Below the pieces are notes generated by a model. That model did not search any database. It saw nothing but the letters and a program-made list of their open reading frames with translations, and was not told the origin of the DNA. Shown piece after piece: positions 45,380-56,130 of a DNA stretch of 64,000 nt. The stretch lies in NCBI RefSeq assembly GCF_905147045.1, contig NC_065905.1, positions 2,294,001 through 2,358,000 on the forward strand, read 5' to 3'. The stretch's first letter is position 1; each line of letters opens with the position of its first letter. Both the position numbers and the translations under genes were made by a program. The stretch comes from Nymphalis io. Lineage: Eukaryota; Arthropoda; Insecta; Lepidoptera; Nymphalidae.

Positions 45380-45715
45380 CTCAACATGACTCTCAATTCC
45401 TTTTCTTCTTTATCCAAACCTTCTTCCCAGTTCAGCTGGGGTCGGGTCTCCTTGTACGTCTGCGCCAGAGAGCTCTGTTCTGGCTTGTCTGTGTACTCAG
45501 ATTCTCTTTCTGGTCCTCTTATTGCATGTTTGACCGCCAGGTTTCGGGCGGTCGTCCTCTTCCCCTCGGTCGGCCCTTAAGGCTTTCTTTCTATTTTTCT
45601 ATTTAAGGCTTTCTTGATAGGATAGTCATCTTCACGTCTCAGGATATGGCCGTACCAGTGCAGTCGACATTCCTTCAGTTTTTCAACAATTGGTGTTACC
45701 TTGAACGATCCCCTG
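45380..45715 (-). pseudogene. RTE-like LINE C-terminal fragment
   Basis: The minus strand near 45600-45715 encodes VEKLKECRLHWYGHILRRED, the conserved LxWYGHVxR motif at the end of RTE-type reverse transcriptases, followed by a basic, Thr/Glu-rich tail. RT core absent. Confidence 0.65.
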
Positions 45716-45724
45716 ACATTTTTA

Positions 45725-46015
45725 TTTTATAGAATAGGAAGGCGGACGAGCATATGGAACACCTGATGGTAAGTGGTCACCAAAGCCCATAGACATTGGC
45801 ATGTAAGAAATGTTAATCATCGCTTGCATCACCAATGCACCACCAACCTTGGGAACTAAGATGTTATGTCCCTTGTGCCTGCAATTACACCGGCTCACTC
45901 ACCCTTCAAACCGGAACACAACAATAACCAAGTACTGCTGTTTAGCGGTAGAATATCTGATGAATGGGTGGTACCTACCCAGACGAGCTTGCACAAAGCT
46001 CTACCACCAGTAGTA
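45725..46015 (-). repeat. D1 dispersed repeat, near-complete copy
   Basis: Runs from GGCGGACGAGCATATGGAAC through AACCTTGGGAACTAAGATG and CGGCTCACTCACCCTTCAAA to GACGAGCTTGCACAAAGC. The best reference copy for the family in this window. Confidence 0.8.
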
Positions 46016-46229
46016 GCTCTGCGAGTAACTAAGTAATTTTAGCCCCAAAAGGAAATACCGCAAACGTAGTTTTTGATATAAATAAGATTTATTTATTTAA
46101 TCAAGGAAGACAAACAGTTATAACATGTACAAAAAATATTTATCACATTAAGAAAACATCATATACCAATTAAGTCTTCACAAATAATTAAATCAAAATA
46201 CATAACAGAATTATAACAAATAAAAATTA

Positions 46230-47967
46230 AAGATTGTTCACGCATCATGCCCAGACAACGAAAAAATTATTTATCAATAAAATTAACATTTTATTAACTT
46301 ATAGTTATGCCAGTATAAAAAAAATTAATTATTATATACAAAAAATTTAAATTATTATAATTAATTACGTATGACGACATTGTACATTTTTTCTGTCACA
46401 CTTCTCTCGTGTCTCATCCATTATTGCTTTAAATTGTTACCTGTATGTTGTACGAAATAAAAACTTATACTAAAGTGCAAGTAAAGAGTTTCACTAAAGA
46501 AATTCCATTTCTTGAGCGTAAACAAGAAAAATTGGCGACCGTGACAGGACGGTTTGAAGAAAATTCAAGTTTGAAAGTCGGTTATGTATTTCGTCATACT
46601 ACTTGGCAATACGAAAGTTGCCTGAAGACCAGATTTGAAGCAAACCTTGGTGTTAGAAGCTAGTCCTGCCTTCCTGGCCAACGAATCATCCAAAGATCGT
46701 ACCGGAACGCCGAGATTCTTCAGCATCAACGCCATGATAAGTGCCATCCTTTTTATCCTAATACTACTTCAAAGCTTCTTTCCTCTTCAAACTTCCAACT
46801 TCTATACCAATATATCCATTCTTCATTACACCTATTCCAGTATTTAACCTCTATTTGTGCTCTTCTCCGTAAGAGAAGTTGAAGTTGTCTTTAAGTAAAG
46901 ACGCATTCATAATGACACTCCGTCGGTTTATTGCTCGCCGCGGCCGGCCAACTGAGATATATTCAGACAATGGTCGAAATTTTACTGCTACTGCTAAAGA
47001 AATCGGAATTTTCCTAAAAGAAATTACTCAATCTTTTTCTGAATTTACGTCAGGAGAAGGAATAAAATTTTCATTCATACCGGCCTATACTCCGCACTTT
47101 GGTGGGATTTGGGAGGCTGGTATTAAATCTGCTAAACATCTCATTAAAAGAATCATAGGAAATACTCATCTCACATTTGAGGAATTTTGTAGGTTGTTCG
47201 CACAAGTAGAGGCAGTACTGAATAGTCGCCCCTTGTGCCCAATGTCATCATCCCCTGATGATTTCCTTTTCTTATCCCCAGGGCATTTCATAATTGGCAG
47301 ACCGCTGAACGCGCTACCATCCCCACGTCAAGACGACTGCAACGCTACTCCCCGGCAACGATAAGCCCGCCTTGAACAAATAAGGCGTGATTTTTGGAAC
47401 CGCTGGCAGAAAGAGTATATATCGGAACTGCAACTTCGGACTAAATGGAAGTCTAATACAACGAAGCTTAATATCGGAGATCTTGTCCTGCTTCAAGAAG
47501 AGAACGTGCCACCACTGAACTGGCGTCTCGGACGTGTGGCCAGACTGTTCACTGGATCGGACGGCATCACCCGTGTGGCGGACATCGACACGGCAAGAGG
47601 CTGCATACGTCGATCACTCGTTCGCTTATGTCCTCTGCCGAACTCTAAAGATTTCCTCGGTTGAAGACCTTAGGTCTTCAACGGGGGGAGGATATGTTCA
47701 CGCATAATGCCCAGACAACGAAAAAATTATTTATCAATAAAATTATCATTTTATTAACTTAAGGTTATTGTCAGTACAAAAAATTTAAATTATTATAATT
47801 AATTACGTATGGCGACATTGTACATTTTTTTTGTCACACTTCTCTCGCGTCTCATCCGTTATTGCTTTAAATTGTTACCTGTGTGTTTTACGAAATAAAA
47901 ACTTATACTAAATTGCAAGTAAAGAGTTTCACTAAAGAAATTCCATTTCTTTAGCGTAAACAAAGAT
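46230..47967 (+). mobile_element. BEL/Pao LTR retrotransposon, internally deleted
   Basis: AAGAT flanks the element on both sides (46230-46234, 47963-47967). The 5' LTR is 46235-46524 and the 3' LTR 47695-47962, both TGTTCACGCAT...GTAAACA. They differ by about ten substitutions and a 22-bp indel. A primer-binding site TGGCGACCGTGACAGG at about 46533 matches the 3' end expected of tRNA-Arg. A polypurine tract GGGGGGAGGATA precedes the 3' LTR. Only about 350 bp separate the primer site from the integrase core, so gag, protease, RT and RNase H are deleted. Confidence 0.9.
46879..47664 (+). pseudogene. BEL/Pao integrase, C-terminal part of pol
   Basis: The integrase core shows RRGRPTEIYSDNGRNFTATA and FIPAYTPHFGGIWEAGIKSA, then VEAVLNSRPLCPMSSSPDD, with the second catalytic Asp in YSDNG and the Glu in GIWEAG. 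A TAA at 47362-47364 interrupts the frame. The following in-frame sequence (ARLEQIRRDFWNRWQKEYIS, GDLVLLQEENVPPLNWRLGR) is the DUF5641-type tail that ends Pao proteins. The HHCC zinc motif and first Asp are missing through the internal deletion. It would insert element cDNA if whole, and cannot here. Confidence 0.9.
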
Positions 47968-49287
47968 TATTTAAAATTTTACGAAGTATGAACAATTAAT
48001 TAATAATTTAGTAAAAAATAATAAATATACAAATTCAAATTCTATTTAAAGTGACAATGTAGGTAACATTTTATTTTACATTTCAATTCCTTCAATGACA
48101 TAAAAAATAAATCAAGAATCATTAAACTTATTGTTGTGGTAATAAGATGTACATATAAATTGTAATATCAGAAACGCTGACCGATATTATAATTTATATT
48201 CGTTTCGGAGTCAGAGGTCCAGGTCAGAGCAACGTAGGTGACGTTGCTTATGTAAAAATCCTAGATTTAGATAAAACTGCCAACTACAATTGTGTACATG
48301 TTTTTGAGTGTAAATAATTTTTATTATTATTATTATTTATGTCATAGGTAGGACGGACAAATGGGCCACCTGATGTTAAATGATTGTGCCTGTAGTTACA
48401 CTGGCTTACTCATTCTTCCAACCAGAACGGAACCATCCTAAGCATTGCTGTTTAGCTGTAGAATATCTGATGAGTGGGTGGTACCTACCGAGACAGGCTT
48501 GAGACTACCGTTTACAAAGAGGTGCTTCAATTATTAATTATAAATAAAGTTTTCATTAATTTGAATAGTTTTGTTTAACCTGAGTTTGATAGAATTGAAT
48601 AAAAATATATATTGGTACGCTTACTCATTTAGAGTATTAACTTTATCCAACAGCGTGATAGATGCCGGGGTGTTTAAGCAACATAATCATATAATATCGT
48701 AGACCGGATGATTTGTATAAAATATTTTTTTCTTCAATCCATTTAAGTCACTATAAAATATATTAAGTGAAACTACAGGGACTTACAGTAAGTCCACTGA
48801 TGATTATTAAAAGAGTAATCATTGATCTAAAAATAAAAACCCCTTCATCTTAATTTTTTCTAAACACGATGACATTTCAAGGTTCTTAATTTAAAATCAC
48901 AGATTTCCTAACAATTATTTATCCTTTCTTTATACTTAAGCACGAGTGAAGTCAGGGGTAATGGCTAGTACTAAATAAAATTATTATCCTATCTTTTTTC
49001 AAACAAATGATGTATCATTTAAATAAAAAAAGGGCTTATATATTATAGAAAAAGTAAATAATATACAAAAGCAGTTATGTAGTTTCGATTAAAGTTTAAA
49101 AAGCGGTCATTTGACTATTCTGGTAGGTTTAGTGTTAATTATTATTATTATTTTTAAGGGAAACTTACAATGTTATGACACTTATAGCATATTAATATAA
49201 AGTGATACATACATCAGCCTTGTTTTCACCAATGACAACTAAACAATTACTAAAATTAACAAAAACAAAATCTACATAAAATCACAT
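47397..49287. repeat. Left arm of BEL-containing inverted repeat
   Basis: Reverse complement of 50103-51992 over ~1.89 kb with only rare mismatches (for example GTCAG/GCCAG near 47770 and TCTACAT/TCTTCAT near 49275). It contains the integrase tail, the 3' LTR, the AAGAT target copy and ~1.3 kb of downstream flank with a D1 fragment. The spacer is 815 bp. Confidence 0.93.
48345..48505 (-). repeat. D1 fragment in BEL flank (left)
   Basis: AGGTAGGACGGACAAATGGG, ATCTGATGAGTGGGTGGTAC. Mirrored at 50880-51045. Confidence 0.75.
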
Positions 49288-49312
49288 AATTAAATACATT
49301 ACATATAATCAA

Positions 49313-49366
<54 letters not shown>

Positions 49367-50102
49367 ATACATATATATATATATATATATATATATTAAA
49401 CTGTTGTTTTGTTGTGAATTGTCTATTATGTTTGACATTCTGGACTATAATATTAGACTTTTTTCTCCTAGATTATATTTCAATATTGTTCAAATTAACA
49501 TTAAACTAATTTCAATTAAAATTATAATGAATACTAAGTGCAATAAATGTCATATTTAATTCAATTTAATTATCATACATTATTTATTGTTATCATAATA
49601 TGTTTTTTATTAATGATTAGAAAATGTAATTAATGTCATGTATTGGTCACTCGGTTAATACAAAATTAATAAAAAGCATGCTGTAATTAACTATAATTAA
49701 AAGTGCAATTAATCTTGCTTAGCCTAAATTATATATTGGTTGTTGTATTATTATAACTTTTGTTGGTAATTCGATATAAAATAAAAAAGGTAAAAATATA
49801 ACATATTAATTTATATATGATTGTACAAACCTATCTTAATATTCAATCTTTTAGTTTGGTATAAATTTACAATTATAGTCAGATTCTTACTTGCCTCTTA
49901 ACACATGGTTAAAAAAGATATATATATATATATATATATAAATTATTTATTTACTGCACATTTATTGGTCTTATTTAATATTACAATGTTTTAGCTATGG
50001 GACTTAATTAATGTTTTGTTTTTAATTGATTAATTTTATTTGGTTACACAAAATATCTTACACCTTTATTGATTTCACTTAATATTATTATATGTTTTAA
50101 CA
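49288..50102. other. Spacer of the BEL inverted repeat
   Basis: AT-rich with TA microsatellites at 49318-49360, 49370-49396 and 49918-49942. An ATATATTAAACTGTTGTTTT segment at 49391-49410 recurs in direct orientation just outside the right arm (52051-52070). No gene. Confidence 0.7.
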
Positions 50103-51992
50103 ATGTGATTTTATGAAGATTTTGTTTTTGTTAATTTTAGTAATTGTTTAGTTGTCATTGGTGAAAACAAGGCTGATGTATGTATCACTTTATATTAATA
50201 TGCTATAAGTGTCATAACATTGTAAGTTTCCCTTAAAAATAATAATAATAATTAACACTAAACCTACCAGAATAGTCAAATGACCGCTTTTTAAACTTTA
50301 ATCGAAACTACATAACTGCTTTTGTATATTATTTACTTTTTCTATAATATATAAGCCCTTTTTTTATTTAAATGATACATCATTTGTTTGAAAAAAGATA
50401 GGATAATAATTTTATTTAGTACTAGCCATTACCCCTGATTCACTCGTGCTTAAGTATAAAGAAAGGATAAATAATTGTTAGGAAATCTGTGATTTTAAAT
50501 TAAGAACCTTGAAATGTCATCGTGTTTAGAAAAAATTAAGATGAAGGGGTTTTTATTTTTAGATCAATGATTACTCTTTTAATAATCATCAGTGGACTTA
50601 CTGTAAGTCCCTGTAGTTTCACTTAATATATTTTATAGTGACTTAAATGGATTGAAGAAAAAAATATTTTATACAAATCATCCGGTCTACGATATTATAT
50701 GATTATGTTGCTTAAACACCCCGGCATCTATCACGCTGTTGGATAAAGTTAATACTCTAAATGAGTAAGCGTACCAATATATATTTTTATTCAATTCTAT
50801 CAAACTCAGGTTAAACAAAACTATTCAAATTAATGAAAACTTTATTTATAATTAATAATTGAAGCACCTCTTTGTAAACGGTAGTCTCAAGCCTGTCTCG
50901 GTAGGTACCACCCACTCATCAGATATTCTACAGCTAAACAGCAATGCTTAGGATGGTTCCGTTCTGGTTGGAAGAATGAGTAAGCCAGTGTAACTACAGG
51001 CACAATCATTTAACATCAGGTGGCCCATTTGTCCGTCCTACCTATGACATAAATAATAATAATAATAAAAATTATTTACACTCAAAAACATGTACACAAT
51101 TGTAGTTGGCAGTTTTATCTAAATCTAGGATTTTTACATAAGCAACGTCACCTACGTTGCTCTGACCTGGACCTCTGACTCCGAAACGAATATAAATTAT
51201 AATATCGGTCAGCGTTTCTGATATTACAATTTATATGTACATCTTATTACCACAACAATAAGTTTAATGATTCTTGATTTATTTTTTATGTCATTGAAGG
51301 AATTGAAATGTAAAATAAAATGTTACCTACATTGTCACTTTAAATAGAATTTGAATTTGTATATTTATTATTTTTTACTAAATTATTAATTAATTGTTCA
51401 TACTTCGTAAAATTTTAAATAATCTTTGTTTACGCTAAAGAAATGGAATTTCTTTAGTGAAACTCTTTACTTGCAATTTAGTATAAGTTTTTATTTCGTA
51501 AAACACACAGGTAACAATTTAAAGCAATAACGGATGAGACGCGAGAGAAGTGTGACAAAAAAAATGTACAATGTCGCCATACGTAATTAATTATAATAAT
51601 TTAAATTTTTTGTACTGGCAATAACCTTAAGTTAATAAAATGATAATTTTATTGATAAATAATTTTTTCGTTGTCTGGGCATTATGCGTGAACATATCCT
51701 CCCCCCGTTGAAGACCTAAGGTCTTCAACCGAGGAAATCTTTAGAGTTCGGCAGAGGACATAAGCGAACGAGTGATCGACGTATGCAGCCTCTTGCCGTG
51801 TCGATGTCCGCCACACGGGTGATGCCGTCCGATCCAGTGAACAGTCTGGCCACACGTCCGAGACGCCAGTTCAGTGGTGGCACGTTCTCTTCTTGAAGCA
51901 GGACAAGATCTCCGATATTAAGCTTCGTTGTATTAGACTTCCATTTAGTCCGAAGTTGCAGTTCCGATATATACTCTTTCTGCCAGCGGTTC
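50103..51992. repeat. Right arm of BEL-containing inverted repeat
   Basis: Mirror of 47397-49287. It carries an inverted LTR copy at 51427-51694, the integrase tail frame (51725-51992, minus) and a D1 fragment at 50880-51045. It ends inside the integrase gene at CCGCTGG, after which unrelated sequence follows. Confidence 0.93.
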
Positions 51993-52009
51993 ATTTCGGT
52001 TCGGTTCAT
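51725..52009 (-). pseudogene. Inverted copy of Pao integrase tail
   Basis: Encodes NRWQKEYISELQLRTKWKSN, GDLVLLQEENVPPLNWRLGR and LCPLPNSKDFLG then stop, the same as 47391-47664. The first few residues derive from flank sequence beyond the duplication boundary at 51992. No catalytic core. Confidence 0.9.
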
Positions 52010-52269
52010 TAATAAAAAACATATTATGATAACATATATATATGATAATATATATATTAAACTGTTGTTTTGTTGTAATAAATCATATAATCATGTTTTA
52101 CTTTAAAAAGCATTAATTTTTTCAAATATAAAATATGAATATTTGAATAGAATTTATTATAATTTTGGCAGCTATAATAGATTTGGCAGATATAATATAA
52201 TATATATTGGCATAACGACCACAATACCTTTCTTGATACCTTTTACAAATATCAAAAGTCGACTGGTCT

Positions 52270-52820
52270 TTCTTGCCATCCATAATGTTCGACAATATTT
52301 TCATCCCTTGTTGTGATCATGTTAAAAACCTGTTAGTTTTTTGTGATAACGTTCTTAGCTGGAATCACCATATGAATGATATCAGCAGGAAAGTGTTTGC
52401 AACTCTGAGGCCTTTACGTTGTCTTCAACATTTTCTTTTAAGTAATGCTTGCACAGATCTACTTCTTCCTATTCTTGATTATGCTGACGCAAGCTTTGTA
52501 GTATTAACGGAAGACTAATTAATAAAACTGAGAGACATCAAAATACTTTTATTCGATTTATAAATGGATTAGGGAAATTTGAACATGTTTCACAATTTCG
52601 CTCTCGTCTAAATTGGTTACCCATCCGATTTCACTAGAAAATGCGCATCCTCTATTCTATACTGTGTGCGTAACGTCATTCGCTCTGATTGGTGTTTTAA
52701 ATAAAATGGCTGATTGCAGAATTTTATACTTTTGTTTTATTAAAAATCTTATTCATCTCAATATGAATATTAAAATGAGATCCTTTTTTAGAATCCTTTT
52801 AAAATACTTTCTTCTCTAAA
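52270..52820 (+). pseudogene. CR1/Jockey-like LINE C-terminal relic
   Basis: Encodes VKNLLVFCDNVLSWNHHMND, ISRKVFATLRPLRCLQHF and LLPILDYADASFVVLTED, matching the region after RT in LINEs like the one at 4822-9191 (NLGLLLDASFSW, YADVCYMDLTENLL). Further recognisable but broken sequence (WLPIRF) continues to about 52630. Confidence 0.75.
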
Positions 52821-53300
52821 ATCATTTATTTTTTAATTCTTTAATACTGTCATCATGCCTATTGGCGGTAAAAGGGGTACAAAGTGGGGTGCTTCACGTA
52901 TTTATATTATAGATAAATACGAAAGTTTGTGTGTGTTGTGAGCTTTTGTAACTTTTTCACACTTTATCACACTAAAATATTTATAACATATTTTTGCCCT
53001 TTTTATCCCGTTTAACAGGATTCTCGATTATAACGCGGGCGAAGCCTAGAAACTAGATGAATTCATTTTCGTCGTCTTCCATAAATAATAATAAAGGCTA
53101 TGTTGTATTCTGTTTAAACACTTTAAAGTTTATCCCAAACTGTCTTGAAATTTGTATGAAACAGAAAAATATTTTTAATGCGTATACCTATTGAAAATTA
53201 AAAAATATATATATTTATAAAACAACTGATTAGATACGGGTTTCAGCATATTCCAATTTAAATTAATGATAACTCTTTGTTTGTCCTGAAACCATAAGCT
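52821..53300. other. Sequence between LINE relic and palindrome arm
   Basis: AT-rich, contains a TTCTCGATTATAACGCGGGCGAAGCC-type repeat tail near 53025. No gene. Confidence 0.45.
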
Positions 53301-53460
53301 GCTAGAAACCGAAAAAAAAAACAAAACTCACATATCTATAATTAGAGTATGACCTTATCTTAATGTTTAAAGGAAACAAAAACCACATAAAGGATGACTT
53401 ATAATTCAATAATACTTTTATCGTTTGATAATTACTTGATGATTACGAAGATTATTAACA

Positions 53461-53470
53461 ATATAAAAAG
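53461..53470 (+). promoter_or_regulatory. P2 TATA box
   Basis: ATATAAAAAG lies about 40 bp before the P2 ATG and is conserved with P1. The sequence around it (TTATTATTAAGCA before ATG) is also conserved. Confidence 0.65.
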
Positions 53471-53506
53471 TCGCTAGGAAAGAATCAAACAATTTATTAT
53501 TAAGCA

Positions 53507-56130
53507 ATGTACGCAATAACACTGTTGGCTATCGTCGGTGCCGCGATTGGTGAGTACATTAATTTTATTGATTGTTTTCAATTAAAATTGTGTTTATAAA
53601 TATTAGAAAAATAGATTAAGATATTTAAGACGTTTTTATTTTGGTATGGTGATAGGAATATTATTATTTTTTGTCGTCAAAACAGCGTGATGGTAAGTAG
53701 TCCCCATTTACAGACATTTACACAGTACAGTAACAGCCTGTGAATGGGACATTATATTAAGGCCTCCTCTCTATTTTTGAGGAGAAGGTATGGAGCTTAT
53801 TCCACCACGCTGCTCCAATGCGGGTTGGTGGAATACGCATGGCAGAATTTCAGTGAAATTAGACACATGCAGGTTTCCTCACGATGTTTTCCTTCACCGT
53901 ATAGCACGAGATGAAATATAATCACAAATTAAGCACATGAAAATTCAGTGGTGCTTGCCCGGGTTGAACCCACGATCATCGGTTAAGATTTACGCGTTCT
54001 TACCACTAGGCCATCTCGATCTACACACTTGTCACAGTGCGGAATGTTCCCTAACAGCCGTTACTACACCACCATCCTTGCGAACTAAGATGTTCCGTCC
54101 CTTATTCCTGTAGCAATACTGAGACACTCAGCCTTCAAATCAGAACATAACAATTATACTAAGTATTACTGTTGCGCTGTGGTCTAATATGTTATTAGTG
54201 GGTAGTAGTTACTAAAAAGGGCTTGCACAAAGCCTTTATTGATTTTATTGTTTTGAAATGCGAAAATATATAGCTAGTGAAATAGCATTGTAGTAAGTAT
54301 ATAATTTATACCGTTACTAATTTTAATTTTTTTCAGCGGCACCAAACGCACTCACTCCGCGTATTGTTGAAGAATCGGCACCAAACGCACTCGGTCCGCG
54401 TATTGTTGGAGGATCTAATGCTAGCATAGAAGATTACCCCTATATGGCTCTCATTTTAGCATCTAGGGATGATTATATTCAAATCAATTTCATACCTTTC
54501 TGTGGTGGATCTTTAATCACAACCAGATCCGTTCTTACGGCAGCACACTGTTTCTTGTAAGTCAAAATTAATATTTTATTCGTAGATATATAGCAGTTTT
54601 AGTTCACCGATCAATTCATTTTTATACTGGGAATATAAGTAGGCAGCTCAGTAGGTGATCCTTACACGTGCTACCCCCTATCATGCGTATATATTTAATG
54701 TTTGTAAAGCAGTTATGTAGATTGCATAGCATTTGATTTGGAGGTTGGTGTATATGGTGAAAAAAGCAAAACTATAAATCGTATAACCGTGCCATTAGAA
54801 TGCCATTAGCTGGCAAGCTGTTTCCGATTTGCTTTTTTTTTACTCGTTGTGTTGTGTTATGAATTCCAGCTACTGCCATACGATCTCTCTTATATTTCCT
54901 ATTTTTTAACAAACTGCTTTTAAATAAATGAAGCATGAACGTTTAAAAAAATACATTTTTAATTTGTTATTAAAATAAATAATAAAAACAACACTAAGAA
55001 GTGCCATATTTCATACCTTCGTCAGTGATCACAAAAGAGACCGCACCGGGTTTCTTGCTATGTTGATATGATAAAAATCTATTAAATCACTGCAAGCTAT
55101 ATAATATATTGCGCACTACATCGCAGTCTGGTGTAGATGTCAAAAGCTATGAGATTTTATCGAACAAATGTTTCATTTCACAGTAACAACATTCTGACAA
55201 CAAACCATTTCCGAGTTCGACTTGGTTCGACACTCGCAAATTTTGGAGGTCACTTTCATAGAGTTGAAAACTGGATTAAGCATCCTGGATACACGTTTCC
55301 TCGATTATATCACGACATTGCAATACTGAAACTCGCCACACCCGCCACACTCTCCAGCCGCGTTGCACTTGCCCCTATCGCTGGACCCAACTACTTGGTC
55401 GCAGATAATACTACCGTCACCGCTGCCGGATGGGGCATACTTGAAGTATGTTAACGGACTAGATATATATGTTTTAACATGTTAGCCCAATGGTAAATTG
55501 TCTCTATCGATCACAGACCAAGCAAATTATCTCACACATTAACATTGACCACGGGATAAATAATTATTCAACAAAACACGAATTATGAATTAGTTTTGGA
55601 TCATTATAACGTTGTTTTGTGTTTCTTTGCAGTTTAGACCATTCTACGTCAGTTTTTTTGCAATATAAACAAGCTAAATCATATTGTAACAAAACATTGA
55701 AGAAATATGATAAAGAAATATGTTACTCATTAAATTGTTTGCTGATCAGCTAGTTCTTGAAATAAATTGGATACTATAATTAATTAAACACACCATGCTT
55801 CTTTCACAGTTTAAGGGCGAACCGTCAGAAATCCTTCAAAAAGTTGACATACAAAAAGTCAACCACGACATCTGCAGAGAAAATTACGCTGAACTGCAGT
55901 CTTTGCTAGGCGAACATCAAGTTCCTAATGTAACATCCGGAATGGTATGCGCTGGAATATTAGGTGTTGGTGGCAAGGATGCTTGTAATGGTGACTCGGG
56001 AGGACCTCTTCTTCACCAAGGAGTTGTAATTGGAGTTACCTCTTGGGGGCATGAATGCGCCCATCCGAAATATCCTGGAGTCTTTGTTAACGTACCGTCT
56101 TATACTAGTTGGATAGTTGAGAATGCATAA
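53507..56130 (+). CDS. Secreted trypsin-like serine protease (copy P2)
   Basis: Exons 53507-53549, 54337-54556, 55184-55445 and 55810-56130 have exactly the lengths of P1 (43, 220, 262, 321 nt) and the same phases, giving 281 residues. Signal peptide, PR/IVGG activation site, LTAAHC, HDIAIL, KDAC and GDSGGP are all intact. Compared with P1, differences include HCFF for HCFL, LGSTL for LGSTF, FKGEP for FDGEP, RENYAE for RENFAE and KDACN for KDACD. Intron 1 is longer (787 against 454 bp) because of a SINE. Both copies remain open, so both may be expressed. Function as for P1: extracellular proteolysis with trypsin-like specificity. Confidence 0.94.
53719..54020 (-). mobile_element. Family A tRNA-derived SINE in P2 intron 1
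   Basis: Complement of a SINE with B-box GGGTTCAACCC and the body seen at 4455-4771. The P1 intron lacks it, so it arrived after the duplication. Confidence 0.85.
54030..54235 (-). repeat. D1 dispersed repeat in P2 intron 1
   Basis: CCGTTACTACACCACCATCC, AACTAAGATGTTCCGTCCC, AAAAGGGCTTGCACAAAGCC. Positional equivalent of 17185-17425. Confidence 0.75.
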
